A stretch of DNA of 64,000 nt from Echria macrotheca (Eukaryota; Ascomycota; Sordariomycetes; Sordariales; Schizotheciaceae): contig MU839828.1 of the NCBI GenBank assembly GCA_030411725.1, positions 1,426,001 to 1,490,000 of the forward strand. The letters are read 5' to 3'. Positions 46,470-57,376 of the stretch are shown piece after piece; within the stretch, counting starts at the first letter, position 1; every line of letters starts with the position of its first letter. The notes below the pieces were generated by a model. That model worked only from the letters and a program-made list of their open reading frames with translations, made no database searches and was not told where the DNA came from. Position numbers and translations under genes: made by a program.

Positions 46470-47991
46470 ATGGACTCCTCAACACGACGCGCGCCATGGC
46501 TGGCGATATTCCTCCTCTGTATGTTTCTCCCACCCATTCATTATGGAAAGCTATACTGACAACCAAAAAAGCCATGCTATCCGCCGCGCAAACGCAAACC
46601 ATCATCACCAAACCAGCCGTCTTCATCCCCGACACCAACACCACCATAGCCGTGCGCTTCTCCCCTTCGTCGCAGGACATCAGCCTGTACATCGAATCGC
46701 CCGACTTCTTCCAGTACACAGCCATCGGCCTAGGCGGCACGCTGATGTCCGACTCGCTCATGCTCGTCTTCTACCCATCCTCGTCATCTTCTTCGTCGCA
46801 ACCCATAACCATCAGCCCGCGCACCGGCAATTCCGACACGGAACCCCTCTTCACGCCGGGCTTCAACTTTACGCTCCATCCCAATTCTGGTCTCGTTGAC
46901 TCGGTCATGATCATCAACGCGACCTGCCACAACTGCCGCACCTTCGCATCTGGAAGCGTTGTTACCTCCCAACAGACACAAACAATCCTCTTCGCCAACG
47001 GCCCAGGCGGTCTCGACCTCGCCACGGACGATGCCTCGGCTTCAATACGGCGCCACGTAGCCTACGGCTCGTTCGTCGTGGACACGAGGTCAACAACCGG
47101 CGACGGCCCGGTATTCGAATCGACCATCCGCAACGCGAGCAACACGGCGCTGCTCGACCAGGAAGGCGCGGTCAAGACTAGCTCTAACAAACTTGCCCTC
47201 GCGCACGGCGTGCTCTTCGTGGTTATTATTCTTGCGATTGGACCGTTCGACGGGCTCATCGCGCTTGCGTTTCCGAACTGGCCTATCCTCCAGGCTGTGT
47301 CGTCGAGTATTTATGTCGCGTTTGTGATTGGGGCGTTTGTGCCGGGGGTGTTGATTAGTCGGATTTATGTTGCTGTAAGTTTTTTGGTCCTCTCTTCTGC
47401 CTCTCTTGATTTGGTTTGGGGGGGAGGTGCTAATGGAACGATAGACGCAGCAGCTCAGAACACCACACCAGGCTTTGGGCCTGCTAACTGTTATTCTGGT
47501 CTTTCTAATGTACATCCTCGGCGCCGGGCTGGGCTTCATCAAGCGCTCCGCGGCGAAGAGGGGGCAGGCGCCGCCTGAAAGGGCTATTCTGCTGAGCAAT
47601 ATACACAAATGGGGTAGTCGGGCGGTTTGGGTTTTGTTGGTTATTTCGGGTGGACTGTAAGTTTTCTTCTCTCTCATCCCCCCCTCCTTTTTTTCCCTCT
47701 TGATGATGATGATGTGTGTGCGTGTGCTGACCAGAACAAAAAAAAAGGGGGTTGAAATTAGCGGACCGAAACACCATCTTCATCATCGGATACGGAGTGC
47801 TCGTCGGCGGCGTCTTCATCTTTTTGTTGCCTGTGGTGTTTTGCATCTGGTGGTGTCGCCGACAGCGCAAGGATAAAGAGGGCGACGAGGGGTTGGAGTT
47901 GCACGAGCGGATTTACAACCAGATGCAGGGGCAGGGTCATCACGGCGGGGAGCAGCGGTATGGGGAGCACTATGGGGAGCAGCGGTATTAG
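46470..47991 (+). CDS. Secreted-pathway DOMON (CDH-type cytochrome) plus b561-like membrane protein
   Basis: The model is join(46470..46518, 46572..47374, 47445..47656, 47748..47991), 435 residues. Introns of 53, 70 and 91 bp have GTATGT, GTAAGT and GTAAGT donors; the frame closes only with the AG acceptor at 47746-47747. Exon 1 plus the start of exon 2 encode a signal peptide (MDSSTRRAPWLAIFLLSMLSA). Residues 25-200 resemble the cellobiose-dehydrogenase-type cytochrome/DOMON fold (SLYIESPDFFQYTAIGLGG, MLVFYP), with candidate haem ligands Met and a His in RRHVAYGSFVVD. About five membrane helices follow, with His in AHGVLF, TPHQALG and NIHKWG, the b561 pattern. The tail is short and charged, with GGEQRYGEHYGEQRY. 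A transmembrane electron carrier at the cell surface is inferred. Confidence 0.8.
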
Positions 47992-48430
47992 TCCCTTGAA
48001 AGTGACTTCGCCAATAAAAGAGAGGAATGTAAGGAACTGCTTGGTATGGATCTAGGACTGGCGGATAGGCGTTGGTTGGGTTGAATTTGTTATGATAGCG
48101 GATGTGTCTGTGTTAGTCTCTGGCGTTTGGAGGTTGATGGTATATCCAATTTATCGGTCCAGGTTGGCCAGACCGCACACTAACTTCTGACACGTGAAAT
48201 GTGACATCACTTGTGCATTGTCAAGCATCTCCCAGCCGATTTACAAGTGCATGTTGGCACTGGTAATCTAGAGCTTACAGATTAGATTCTGCTAGCTCAT
48301 GTACGTCTACGTACTCGCAAAGTTCATAGCTCTGGAGCATCTGTTAGCCCGTCTATACTCTTGATAATGCACGACTCCACATCTATATGCAGTTGAATGC
48401 CATGATCGTATATCGTCAACCTCTTTTCCA
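47992..48430. other. Intergenic region between convergent genes
   Basis: Contains the AATAAA signal of the DOMON/b561 gene and the 3' flank of the MFS gene. Nothing else is seen. Confidence 0.6.
48013..48018 (+). terminator. Polyadenylation signal AATAAA of the DOMON/b561 gene
   Basis: A canonical AATAAA lies 22 bp downstream of the stop codon of the DOMON/b561 gene. It is close to the stop for a fungal 3' UTR but in the right orientation. Confidence 0.45.
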
Positions 48431-50041
48431 TCACTGTTTCACCTCCCCACTCAGGTCCTTTTCCTCCCCCTTGGCTTCTTTATCGTCCCCAACCAGTTTC
48501 CCATCCACTTTCTCACCCTCGCCCCTTTCCACCTCCCCCTTCCCCTTCCCATCCCCATCCAAATCATCCCTCCGAATAGACCACCCCCCAGACCACCCAA
48601 CCCAGCCCTTCTCCCTCGGCCCCCTCGCCACACAAATCCCAATAGCAATCCCAACAAACGCAATACTACAACTCCCCGAATACACCCACCCCCCCAGAGC
48701 ATACAGCCGATTCCCGACCGCAGTGCCGGTCAACTGCCCCGAGAAGGCGGCAATCATATACGCCGTGTTAACCCTGTTGCGCGCGTCCGGGCGTATCCCA
48801 TAAATCGCCGCCCGATTCCCAATCTGCGTAAATTGCGAACCGACATCGATCGCCAGCCCCTGAATCACCGGGCCCGCGACATTAAACGACCCGATACTCG
48901 TCCCAATAATCAACCCAACCAACTCAACCGACAGTCCCACGATGGCCGAGAACAGAGGCGCAACGCGGTCGATGACCTTCCGGCTGTACCACGGCGCGGT
49001 AAGCATGACCACGATGCCCATGAGCCCAAACATGCCGATCGCCAGCGACGAGTACCCATACGGCGGCTGCGACAGCAGAAACGACAGGGTAGTCCAGTAC
49101 GACGTAAACGTGGCGCTCAGCAGAAACGCAACCAGCGCCGTCTGCACGAGCAACGGCTCCGTCACAAAAAGATGCGCAATCGTCCCCAGCAGCCGGGCGT
49201 AATTAATCCCGCCCTCGGGGTTCTTGGACGGATACCCCGGCATCCAGATCCACAGCAGCACGCCGACGACGACCTGCACCGCCAGCCCGAACCAGTAGAT
49301 ATTCCGCCACTCCGTATAATTGGCCATGATGCCCGCCAGCACGCGCGCGACCAGCAGGCCCAGCGACAAGCCCGACACCACGACCGCCAGGGAACTCGCC
49401 CGCCGGTTCGGCGGCGCCAGATCCCCCACCAGCGGCAGCAACAACTGCGGCGTGACCGTCGTCGCGCCCGTGACGAAACTCACCCCGCAAAAGACCTCAA
49501 AGTTTTGGGTCACACACAAGACGATCCACAGCGCGGCCGTGAGCCAGACCAGCCCCAAGATAAACGGGCGGCGCGGGAACAGGTCGCCCAGCGGGCAGAG
49601 GAAGAGGAGACCAGCGGCGTAGCCGGCCTGCATCAGCGTTGCCACCGACGACGCGCGCTCGAAGCTGACGGCGAAGGTGGCTGCGATCCGGTTGAGCACC
49701 GCCTGGTTCCAGTAGAGGTTGGACACGGTGAAGCAGGCGGCGAAGGCGTAGAGGATGTTTGTCCAGATGGTGAACTTGGGCGGGTTGAGGGGGTCGTAGC
49801 GCGCTGGTGGGGGTGTCCAGAGGGGGTGGTTCCATGTCTTTTTGCAGAGGCGTTTCCACCATTTTCTCGGGACTGGGTGGTTGGATTCTTGCGTGGTGGT
49901 GATGTTGGGGGCTGCTGCTGCTGCTGCGTCGGTTTGCGAGGACGACGAGTCTGTGTCGGTTCGTGAGGGGGGGAGGAGCACGTCGACCTTGTCGTCCTTG
50001 TCGGAGTCTGGAATTCTGTGAGTTTGAATTGGGTCCGTCAT
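48431..50041 (-). CDS. Major facilitator superfamily transporter (drug:H+ antiporter-like)
   Basis: Single exon, 536 residues, about 12 predicted membrane helices. The N-terminal 90 residues are cytosolic and Ser/Asp/Lys-rich. Helix 1 starts at TNILYAFAACFTVSNLYWNQ. The loop between helices 2 and 3 has GDLFPRRP, the MFS motif A. LLLPLVGDLAPPNRRASSLAVV, with an acidic residue and RR, is the usual motif B/C neighbourhood. WYSRKVIDR after helix 8 mirrors motif A in the second half. Two central segments around WIWMPGYPSKNP form the loop joining the two six-helix bundles. The acidic/Lys tail is about 60 residues. It is a plasma-membrane exporter or importer of a small molecule. The sequence resembles bacterial-type MFS drug transporters found in ascomycetes; the substrate is unknown. 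Confidence 0.9.
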   Translation of the reverse strand: MTDPIQTHRIPDSDKDDKVDVLLPPSRTDTDSSSSQTDAAAAAAPNITTTQESNHPVPRKWWKRLCKKTWNHPLWTPPPARYDPLNPPKFTIWTNILYAFAACFTVSNLYWNQAVLNRIAATFAVSFERASSVATLMQAGYAAGLLFLCPLGDLFPRRPFILGLVWLTAALWIVLCVTQNFEVFCGVSFVTGATTVTPQLLLPLVGDLAPPNRRASSLAVVVSGLSLGLLVARVLAGIMANYTEWRNIYWFGLAVQVVVGVLLWIWMPGYPSKNPEGGINYARLLGTIAHLFVTEPLLVQTALVAFLLSATFTSYWTTLSFLLSQPPYGYSSLAIGMFGLMGIVVMLTAPWYSRKVIDRVAPLFSAIVGLSVELVGLIIGTSIGSFNVAGPVIQGLAIDVGSQFTQIGNRAAIYGIRPDARNRVNTAYMIAAFSGQLTGTAVGNRLYALGGWVYSGSCSIAFVGIAIGICVARGPREKGWVGWSGGWSIRRDDLDGDGKGKGEVERGEGEKVDGKLVGDDKEAKGEEKDLSGEVKQ

Positions 50042-51537
50042 TTCGATTGCTCAATGGTCCAATTCAAACGAAAACGAAGAGAAATCACAAACCCAGAAAC
50101 CAAATGTCAAGAGAGAGAAAAGGGTCTGGTGATCTGGTGAGAGATCGGGACATTTCCTCCGCAGAGCGGCACCCGGAGTCCGAGAAAAGCAGCGGCAGTT
50201 GAAATCCTGCTCTCAAAAAATCCTTCCGTACCCGGTCCCCTCCCCGACGACGAGTGCACGACAGAAAACAGTTGTGTGTTGTCCATCGGACCGCTTCTCG
50301 GCCCTGCACGATTGACGCAATCCTCCCGGTGACGGCGTGAGCCGGTCCGCCGTTGCGCGTGTCTTCTGGATCCGACCTAGCGTTGATCGGCGTTTAGATC
50401 GGCAAACGGTTTGACGTTGTTCTAGTCCTGATCCGGCACCATGTTTATTGCCGACTTGCATCCTTTGTTCTCTTCTCGGCAGTCATACCAGCTTCGGGTT
50501 TTGCTATGTAGGCATCGGTTAGAAGTCTCTTGATGGTTCTTGGTGTGGAAGATAAGGAGGCCAATCATGTCGCACGTCATCTTCTCTGGCGAGGCCAAAA
50601 TTGCAGTGATAGCACAGCGCATCGGTGAAGAAACCGACCATGTCCACATTATCTCCTCCGGCGAGGCCAAAAGTGCAGTGATGGTACATCGTTCAGCAGC
50701 TTTGTCAACGATGAAGAGGCCAATCATGTTCCACATTATCTCCCCTGCCGAGGCCAAAATTGCAGTGATGGCCATTGTGAATCATAGCTGCATCGAAGTT
50801 GAGCAGCTGTGTTGCCAGAAAGAGAGATCGCGTGACATGATTGGCCTGTTCACAATTGAAGGCCAAATTTCAGTGAAGGTGTTGAGCAGTTGTGTGACTT
50901 CTTACCTTTCGTCGAGACCCCTTCCTACACTTCAGCATCACCGCCCATAGGGCGAGCTGTTGACGATTGGCTTTACTGAACATGCATACTCATACTCATA
51001 ATGCACAACACACCATCCGATGACATCTGATCCCATGAACAAGCTGCAACGGTGTTCCTGCTTCGCAGCACCAACGCCTTGATCCCTTCACCGATGTCAT
51101 AACGCACTGCACATCACTTTTAATCACAACTGAGCGTAAATGACCAACAAATAATATTGATATAGTACAGGGCGAGTAGTCGCACCTTCAGCTCATCCAA
51201 CCATATGCCCGCCCCATCCATCCCATATATGCGACCCATCCTCTATGCTCGCCCCATGCTATGTAAGTCTTTCGTTTATAGAGTGGAGATTGTCTATCAT
51301 CAGCCCATGCCTCCCCATACCCCAACCGAGCCTCTCGATCCATGTCGGGGCCCCCGGTCTCCCAGAAACGCCGTTGCTTCAAACAAATATCCCAACCGCC
51401 TTTTAGTTGTCACACACAGACACCCCCCAGATAAGCCATCCCAACCACACTATTACACAGGGGGTATCATGCAAGGAAACTGGAACAAAGGAAATAAACA
51501 GCATATCTCCAAAACACCATCACCAAGGGAAGCCGCA
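50042..51537. other. Intergenic region with degenerate tandem repeat
   Basis: Between the MFS gene (5' end at 50041, minus) and the PPR gene (3' end at 51538, minus). Apart from the repeat at 50556-50800 nothing is recognised. The open frame over the repeat is probably a by-product of repeat lengths. Confidence 0.55.
50556..50800 (+). repeat. Degenerate tandem repeat, about 72-87 bp unit
   Basis: The block (g/c)cgaggccaaaa(t/g)tgcagtgat recurs at 50590, 50662 and 50749, each preceded by catgt-ccacattatctcc-like sequence. A fourth, weaker copy (gaaggccaaatttcagtgaag) is near 50859. The units are in the same orientation. The translated frame shows the same repetition, SGEAKIAVIA / SGEAKSAVMV / PAEAKIAVMA, but no known family. 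Confidence 0.8.
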
Positions 51538-54500
51538 CTAGGCAGCAACAGAGGCACTCTCGGCGTTTCCGCCTCCGAGCAGCTCCAGAACCTTGTTAAC
51601 AACAGCGTTGGGATAGCCTCTGCTCAGCATCTCGGTAACCACGCTGTTGGCGTTCTCGCGTTCCTCAACTGCGAGATACGCCCGTGTCATGGCCTCGTAC
51701 GTGCTGGGCTCGCGTCTCTCCCGTCCGACCGCCGCGTAGATCTTCTTCGCCTTGGCAATGTTCTTCTCCGCAGCCCAGCCGTGGATGAGAGTGTTGGCGA
51801 TGTAGGGCGTCAGGTCGACCCGCTTTCGGTGCATGTCAGAGAGAATTGCCTCGGTGTCGGCAACTTTGTGGTTCGCAACCATGGCCTCGAACAAGGCCTG
51901 GAAGAGGCACGGGTTTGGCGCAACCGTAGGATCCTTCATGACCGAGTCGAATACGCGACGGGCGCCCTCCATATCGTGAAGGACGCAGCCACGCGCGTGG
52001 ATGAGAGACGCATAGTGAACAGGCTCAGGGCGCTGGCCAGACGAGCGAATCATGTCGAGAACGGCTTCAGCGGCCATCATGTCAACAGGCTCCAGCGTCG
52101 CGTGGGTATCGACGAGAAGTTTGAACGTGTGCGAGGTAGGCGCGATGCCCTTGGACTTCATCCGCTCGTAGTACTCGAGAACCTTGGTCTTGTCCCGCTT
52201 GGTTGTCAGGAAGAATTGCATCATGCTGTTGTACGGAGCAGGGCGGGCCTTGTAGTTGGGCATCGCCTCCATCTCGTCAAACAGCTGCTCGGCAAACGCC
52301 TCATCGCTGACACGGCAGAGAGCATTGACAATTGTTCCATAGGTGACCGACGTGGGCTTGATTCCAAGACCGCGCATCTCGGCAAAGTAGAAGAGGCAGT
52401 CGTCAATACGACGGGCCTTGCCTAGCTTGCCGATCAAAGCGTTGTAGAGGAAAGAGCTGGGCTCGACACCCTCGGCCTTGGCGCGATGGAAGATCTTGAC
52501 AGCCTCGGAAGCCTCGTCGAACGTCTTGGTCGACTCCTTGAGCGTTGTGATGTAGAGACCGAACGTGTTGGCAGAAGGCGTGGAACCCATGGCGAGGAGC
52601 TCCTGGTGGTATTGCTTGGCCAAAGTCCTGTCACCCAGAGTGAGACAAGCGCCAACCATGGCGTCGAGGATGGACGACCACCCGTAGCGCACGACAGCAT
52701 ATTGAGGGAGCAGCGGGACGTCGGTGCGGGCCATGGCGAGGATATCGTGGCAAAGATCCATTTTGCCATCGCGAGCGGCGGCCGAGATGAGCTTTGCATA
52801 CGTGATATACCTCGGATGACGGCCAGCGCGGCGCATGTTCCGGAACCGGGAGAGAGCATCGTTCAGCTTCGAGCCCTTGCGACCGTGGGAACCCTCCAGC
52901 TCGTCAGAGATAAGCGAGGATCCCTTGAAGTCGGTATTGTGGGCATACGGATCGAACGTATCCTCGTAGGCGGGCACTGGTGCGGGTGTCGATGGATAAG
53001 GCGACGCGACGTAGGGCTGCGATACTGGCGTCACCTGCGAAGCGGCCTCTCGCGGATCGACAATGCCTCGGGCGGACATGTACCGGTGGATGAACTCGAG
53101 AGCCTCCTCAATCTCGTCCGCAACAGCGGCCTCACCCGCGTTGTCACGGATGCGCTGGAACATCCACTCGGCGCTGGTCAAGCCCTGGGCCACCTGGCCA
53201 GAACCAATCATGGCAACGGCATACATGGCGGTGGGCTCAACGAACGCAGACGAAGTTCTCATCTCTGGACTGCTGAGGATGTCCCAGTACCTGGTAGCCG
53301 TCACCACATCACCGGCTCGGATGCTCATAGCAAGGAGCGCCATGGTGGGTGAAGCAAGCTCGGTGAAGTTCACGTTGGCGTAGGCAGCCACGGCCGTGTG
53401 CTTGTCATCATGATCAGCCGCGATAGTGGCGATCTCGCTCATGCTCGAAGCCTTGACCTGGGTCTCAATCTCCTGGGCCCAGTTGAGAGCCTCTTGGTAG
53501 ATACCACGGTGGACAAAGCCCTTGACGAAGCCACCAGCGACGATGGCGTCCTTGATGTCGGCAGCGCGCACACCATACTCTTCCACAATCTTCTTGTAGA
53601 ACTTCATCGCCCCCTCGACCTTGTCGGAGATGACGTAGGCGTTGATGACAGCGGCATACACCTGGGCGTCTAGCCGGTCAAGAAGAGTGGGCTCGCCATT
53701 GTCGTTGGCGATGGCGAGGCTGCGGTACTCGTTGTAGCATTCGACCGCGCTGACGAGATCTCCCGAATTGGCAAAAGCGGTGATCATGGCTGGGAAGGTA
53801 GCAGCGAACGGCGTCGACCGGTTTGACTCCATATGCTCAAACAAGTAGAGCATGTCGGAAAGCCGGCTAGACTGAGCGCAGGCCGAAATGAGCTGATGGT
53901 ACGTCTCGGACGAGTAAACGGCCTTGTTCGATTCTACCGAAGTGTTGAACAGCTTCAGCGCGAGATCCAAGCGGTCGTCTTCAGACAAGATGGCATGCTC
54001 GAGCTCGTGCGAGGCGAACATAAACTTGCCAGGCTCGTCCATGCCGCCAAATCGAAGGCGCTTGTCTTCGAGGGACTTCTTGAGAGCAGTCACCTCGAGG
54101 GAGCGAGAAGCGAGCAGGCCGACCAAGATGTTGTACGTGTCGCTGTCCGGGTGCACCTTGCGGCGGAGCATATCGGTGTACACATCGAGGGCCTTGGAGA
54201 CGATCTCGAACTTTTCCGATGGCAGATGGATAGCGGCCATGAGCAGAGCATTGTAGGCGGCCGCAATGGGCTTGACACCGCTGACCAGCATCGCCTCGAA
54301 GACGGCCGGAATCTCGGCATATCGCGCAGCCTCGGAGAGCTTGGTGAGATGGTCGGCATAGGTTTGCGATTGCGGGTCAACTGGTGGCGTTACGCTGCGG
54401 GCGATGCTGGCTGGCGTTCGCGCTCGAGAGATGGGCGTGAGCGTCCTCGTGCGGATGTGTTCCTCGAGCTGTTCGGCCAGAGCTGGCGACACGGCACGTA

Positions 54501-55047
54501 GGGATTCCACTTCCTCCTCGAGGGCATCCAGCTGTTTGCGCACCTCAATCGCATCTTCGAGCGCAGCATCGATATGGGCGAGGGCGGCCTCGGATTCGGG
54601 TGGGATCGAGGGGACACCATCGTGACTCGCGACCTCTTCGCTCTCCCCAACGAGGCCCTTGGCCTCGGGGCCGAGGAGAATGGCAGCTGGCGTCGGCTTC
54701 CACTCGATTCGCTTGGGAAACTGGAACTGAACCCATTCCTCCTCCTCCTGTGTCTTTTGCACATGCTCGAAATAGGCGTCTAGGGCCCCGGTACTGGGAA
54801 GCTTCTCATGCTTGTGCTCGGTCGGACCAGCGACAATCGAGCTGGTATGGAAAGCAGTCTGGAGCCCAAGAGTAGCAAGACGCCCGACCCTCGCGCTGTT
54901 ACGTCGCGCGAAGGACGGGCGGTTCTGCGGGTTTAGAACATGGGGATGGGTGGCAGCTACGACCGACTGGGCGTAGCCGTGGGTAAAAGACTTTGCGAAT
55001 CCCTGGCGGATGAAGTTCTGGAAGACGGACGAGTAGACGGAGGGCAT
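51538..55047 (-). CDS. Mitochondrial pentatricopeptide-repeat protein (CYA5/Pet309-type)
   Basis: Single exon, 1169 residues. The N-terminal 70 residues are Ser/Arg/Ala-rich without acidic residues, a mitochondrial presequence (FARRNSARVGRLATLGLQTAF). A coiled coil follows (EDAIEVRKQLDALEEEVESL). From about residue 240 to the end, degenerate 35-residue PPR helical pairs recur, e.g. IPAVFEAMLVSGVKPIAAAY, ALDVYTDMLRRKVHPDSDTY, CLFYFAEMRGLGIKPTSVTY, VLEYYERMKSKGIAPTSHTF. A Pro/Tyr-rich disordered linker lies around 670-720. Size, layout and repeat spacing fit the Neurospora cya-5/yeast Pet309 group, which promotes COX1 mRNA stability and translation in the mitochondrial matrix. That orthology is inferred from architecture; other fungal PPR proteins (for example CIA84-like) are alternatives. 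Confidence 0.88.
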   Translation of the reverse strand: MPSVYSSVFQNFIRQGFAKSFTHGYAQSVVAATHPHVLNPQNRPSFARRNSARVGRLATLGLQTAFHTSSIVAGPTEHKHEKLPSTGALDAYFEHVQKTQEEEEWVQFQFPKRIEWKPTPAAILLGPEAKGLVGESEEVASHDGVPSIPPESEAALAHIDAALEDAIEVRKQLDALEEEVESLRAVSPALAEQLEEHIRTRTLTPISRARTPASIARSVTPPVDPQSQTYADHLTKLSEAARYAEIPAVFEAMLVSGVKPIAAAYNALLMAAIHLPSEKFEIVSKALDVYTDMLRRKVHPDSDTYNILVGLLASRSLEVTALKKSLEDKRLRFGGMDEPGKFMFASHELEHAILSEDDRLDLALKLFNTSVESNKAVYSSETYHQLISACAQSSRLSDMLYLFEHMESNRSTPFAATFPAMITAFANSGDLVSAVECYNEYRSLAIANDNGEPTLLDRLDAQVYAAVINAYVISDKVEGAMKFYKKIVEEYGVRAADIKDAIVAGGFVKGFVHRGIYQEALNWAQEIETQVKASSMSEIATIAADHDDKHTAVAAYANVNFTELASPTMALLAMSIRAGDVVTATRYWDILSSPEMRTSSAFVEPTAMYAVAMIGSGQVAQGLTSAEWMFQRIRDNAGEAAVADEIEEALEFIHRYMSARGIVDPREAASQVTPVSQPYVASPYPSTPAPVPAYEDTFDPYAHNTDFKGSSLISDELEGSHGRKGSKLNDALSRFRNMRRAGRHPRYITYAKLISAAARDGKMDLCHDILAMARTDVPLLPQYAVVRYGWSSILDAMVGACLTLGDRTLAKQYHQELLAMGSTPSANTFGLYITTLKESTKTFDEASEAVKIFHRAKAEGVEPSSFLYNALIGKLGKARRIDDCLFYFAEMRGLGIKPTSVTYGTIVNALCRVSDEAFAEQLFDEMEAMPNYKARPAPYNSMMQFFLTTKRDKTKVLEYYERMKSKGIAPTSHTFKLLVDTHATLEPVDMMAAEAVLDMIRSSGQRPEPVHYASLIHARGCVLHDMEGARRVFDSVMKDPTVAPNPCLFQALFEAMVANHKVADTEAILSDMHRKRVDLTPYIANTLIHGWAAEKNIAKAKKIYAAVGRERREPSTYEAMTRAYLAVEERENANSVVTEMLSRGYPNAVVNKVLELLGGGNAESASVAA

Positions 55048-57376
55048 TTAGGAGGATCTAGGAACGGGGGGTGGCTGCACACACGACAGTCAGCAGTGTG
55101 GATGGAGCTGGAGCAAGGAAGAAGCTTACAGGGAAAGAATGGGTGATGCGCAATTGCAGGTTCATTTGACGACAGTGAAGCCGTCAAACAAACGCGCGAT
55201 CTGGGTGTTGTTGTTTTCTGGATTAGAGGGAATATCAAAAAAGAGCTGTCGAAAAGAGCGGCGCGGGTGTGAAGGTATTTGTGTGAGCCGGCTGAAAAGG
55301 GAAGGAATGCGATTTTTTCCTCTGATGCGGGATGTGCAGGGGTGTATTCCCTCCGTCGTCACCGGGTGGACTCGGAAGCTTAAGTCAGATGGACGCCTCA
55401 GCCAACGCGATCTGTCCTCAAGATTGGGAGCTTCAACAATTGGACCAGTGAAAAAATATTAGATTCAAAATGTTCAAAAGGACGAGAGACATGTGGCACT
55501 GATGAAGAAAAGAACAGATGGCAGCTGGACAAGCGTGAAAAATCAGCAGCAAAAGCAACTGTGTGCGCGTCGCTCGCAGCCTGAGTCTCAAAATTCCCCC
55601 CCTCCGCGCCCCCGTGAGAAGTGCGATTGCCTTCCAATGTCGTCTGCGACGCGCAGCCCTTGTCTCGAGGTGGGCACCCCAGGCCGCTAGGCTCCAGCTA
55701 GCTGGGTGAGGGTCGGCCAATGGGGAGGCAGTCCGAGCTTGAGCGGAAGGCTCGGGCGCAGGCCGTGTGGGGAACTCTCGGCGACATCTCGAGGCACGAA
55801 GACAAACCGGACTCATTGCGCCGGCCGCCCGCCGTGATTGCATTGGCCGAGCTTATTGGACAATTTCCATCTTTTGCATCGGTGGTTTCATCAATCCGGT
55901 CGGGCGAAGCTGTGATCCGGCCATTTGGAGCCCAGCAGAGTTTAGGTCCCGAGCTTGGGGAGACAGCTTCAGAGCCACGAGCCATGAAGGAGTCGAGCCA
56001 AGCATCGTCACCGGCGAGCTGGGCCGCGGCGGCGCGGATGCTATTCCTGGTGCGGGGCAAGGGAAATGAGGTTTCCAGAACCTTTCTAGTGCCGGCAAAG
56101 AAATTATCAATCGTTATGCGTGTACGCGACACGACGCGATTCTCTTTTGCTCCAGCTTCAGCTCCCATCGACGGCAATGACATGCCAATCTTGAGGGAAT
56201 TTTACGATGGATGTCCAGGTTTCGATGATGCATGCGCAGCCCAGCGCCGTGGCATCGCCTCCTGTCCGGTTATCAGATCGAGTCTCAATCAGGCAAGTGG
56301 GAGGGTGGGAACGGGGTGGTTAGATTGACTGTGTCCCTTTGCTAGATCGACGGACTCGGGGCAGATTTGGGAAGAGATCTGCCACGAAGATTTTGCGAGG
56401 TAAAAACACTAAATCGGCCCTCTGGAAAATACAACGAGAGGATAGCTGTCGCTTAATACGCCTAATAAAAATTCTCAAGGGCGATTTGCAAAAAGAATAA
56501 GCCCAAAAACTTACTCAGAGAGGCGTAATATTAGTTTAAAAACACTTTGGTCCGCCACGGGGCAGGTGAAAGCCTCGTCCATAAAGGCCAAAGTCTGTCG
56601 ATTTAGCAGAGGGACACAGTCGATCTAACCGCCTTGGGTGGGAAGCAGGATGAAAGAGTCACACGTGCAGGTCGACGAAAAAAGGCCGCTACGACTCGGG
56701 GTCACCAACTCCCCGCTTATCCGCCTCAGGCAGAGTCCTTGTTGCGCCCCCAGATTCTCGGGACTCGGGAGTGGATGGCGGGGCACGGGATTCAGCGAGG
56801 CCGACTTTCGTAACTCCATCATAGCTCCGACTGTGTTTTTGTCTTTCTCATATAGAACACACCAGGAGCAGAACCTCCACGATTAAAGATGCATGCGGAA
56901 TCAATGAAGCTAACAACGTTATACCCGATGCTGGCCGCAGTCTCCTCAACATTCCAATCGAGGTGTGGGATGGACAATTTACAGCCTTCTCTTCCCGTCG
57001 CCAAAGAATGAAAACAGAAATTGGTCGTCATTATGATAGCGTCAGCCAAAAATCATGAAGTTTCTTGGGCACGGCAGAGTTCGTCGCAGTCTCGGTTTGG
57101 ATAGCTCTTCTTCCAAACCGTACCCCGCCAACATCGGCTTTCGACTTTCGAACCTCGACCCCACACTTGACCACCAGCAAATCAACCTGACCCCTCGTGC
57201 CTGACGATCCGCGAGCACCGTCCGTTAAAAAGGGCATTGACCTGCAGTCCGGGTTGCCATTGAAGCTATCGTGACGTTTCTGCTCCTTTTTCTCGTGATT
57301 GGGATTTTTTTTCTCCATTTTTTGGCCTTGAAAAAGAGGAAATCAAAAAGCTGCGGGGTAATAATTGGCCATCAAA
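55048..57376. other. Divergent intergenic region between the PPR gene and ERG8
   Basis: About 2.3 kb. An open frame at 55720-56328 lacks family resemblance and is not called. An AT-rich patch at 56395-56545 with repeated AAAACACT and (A/T)GGCGTAAT/TACGCCTAAT inverted fragments may be transposon debris. A T-rich tract just before 57377 is likely the ERG8 leader. Confidence 0.55.

Noticed and set aside
48833..49966. 377-codon plus-strand Arg/Gln-rich frame
   Set aside because: It is the antisense shadow of the MFS transporter gene.
55720..56328. 202-codon open frame in the PPR/ERG8 intergenic region
   Set aside because: No signal peptide, domain or plausible conserved motif; no introns or promoter signs. 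It could be a lineage-specific gene but cannot be supported.
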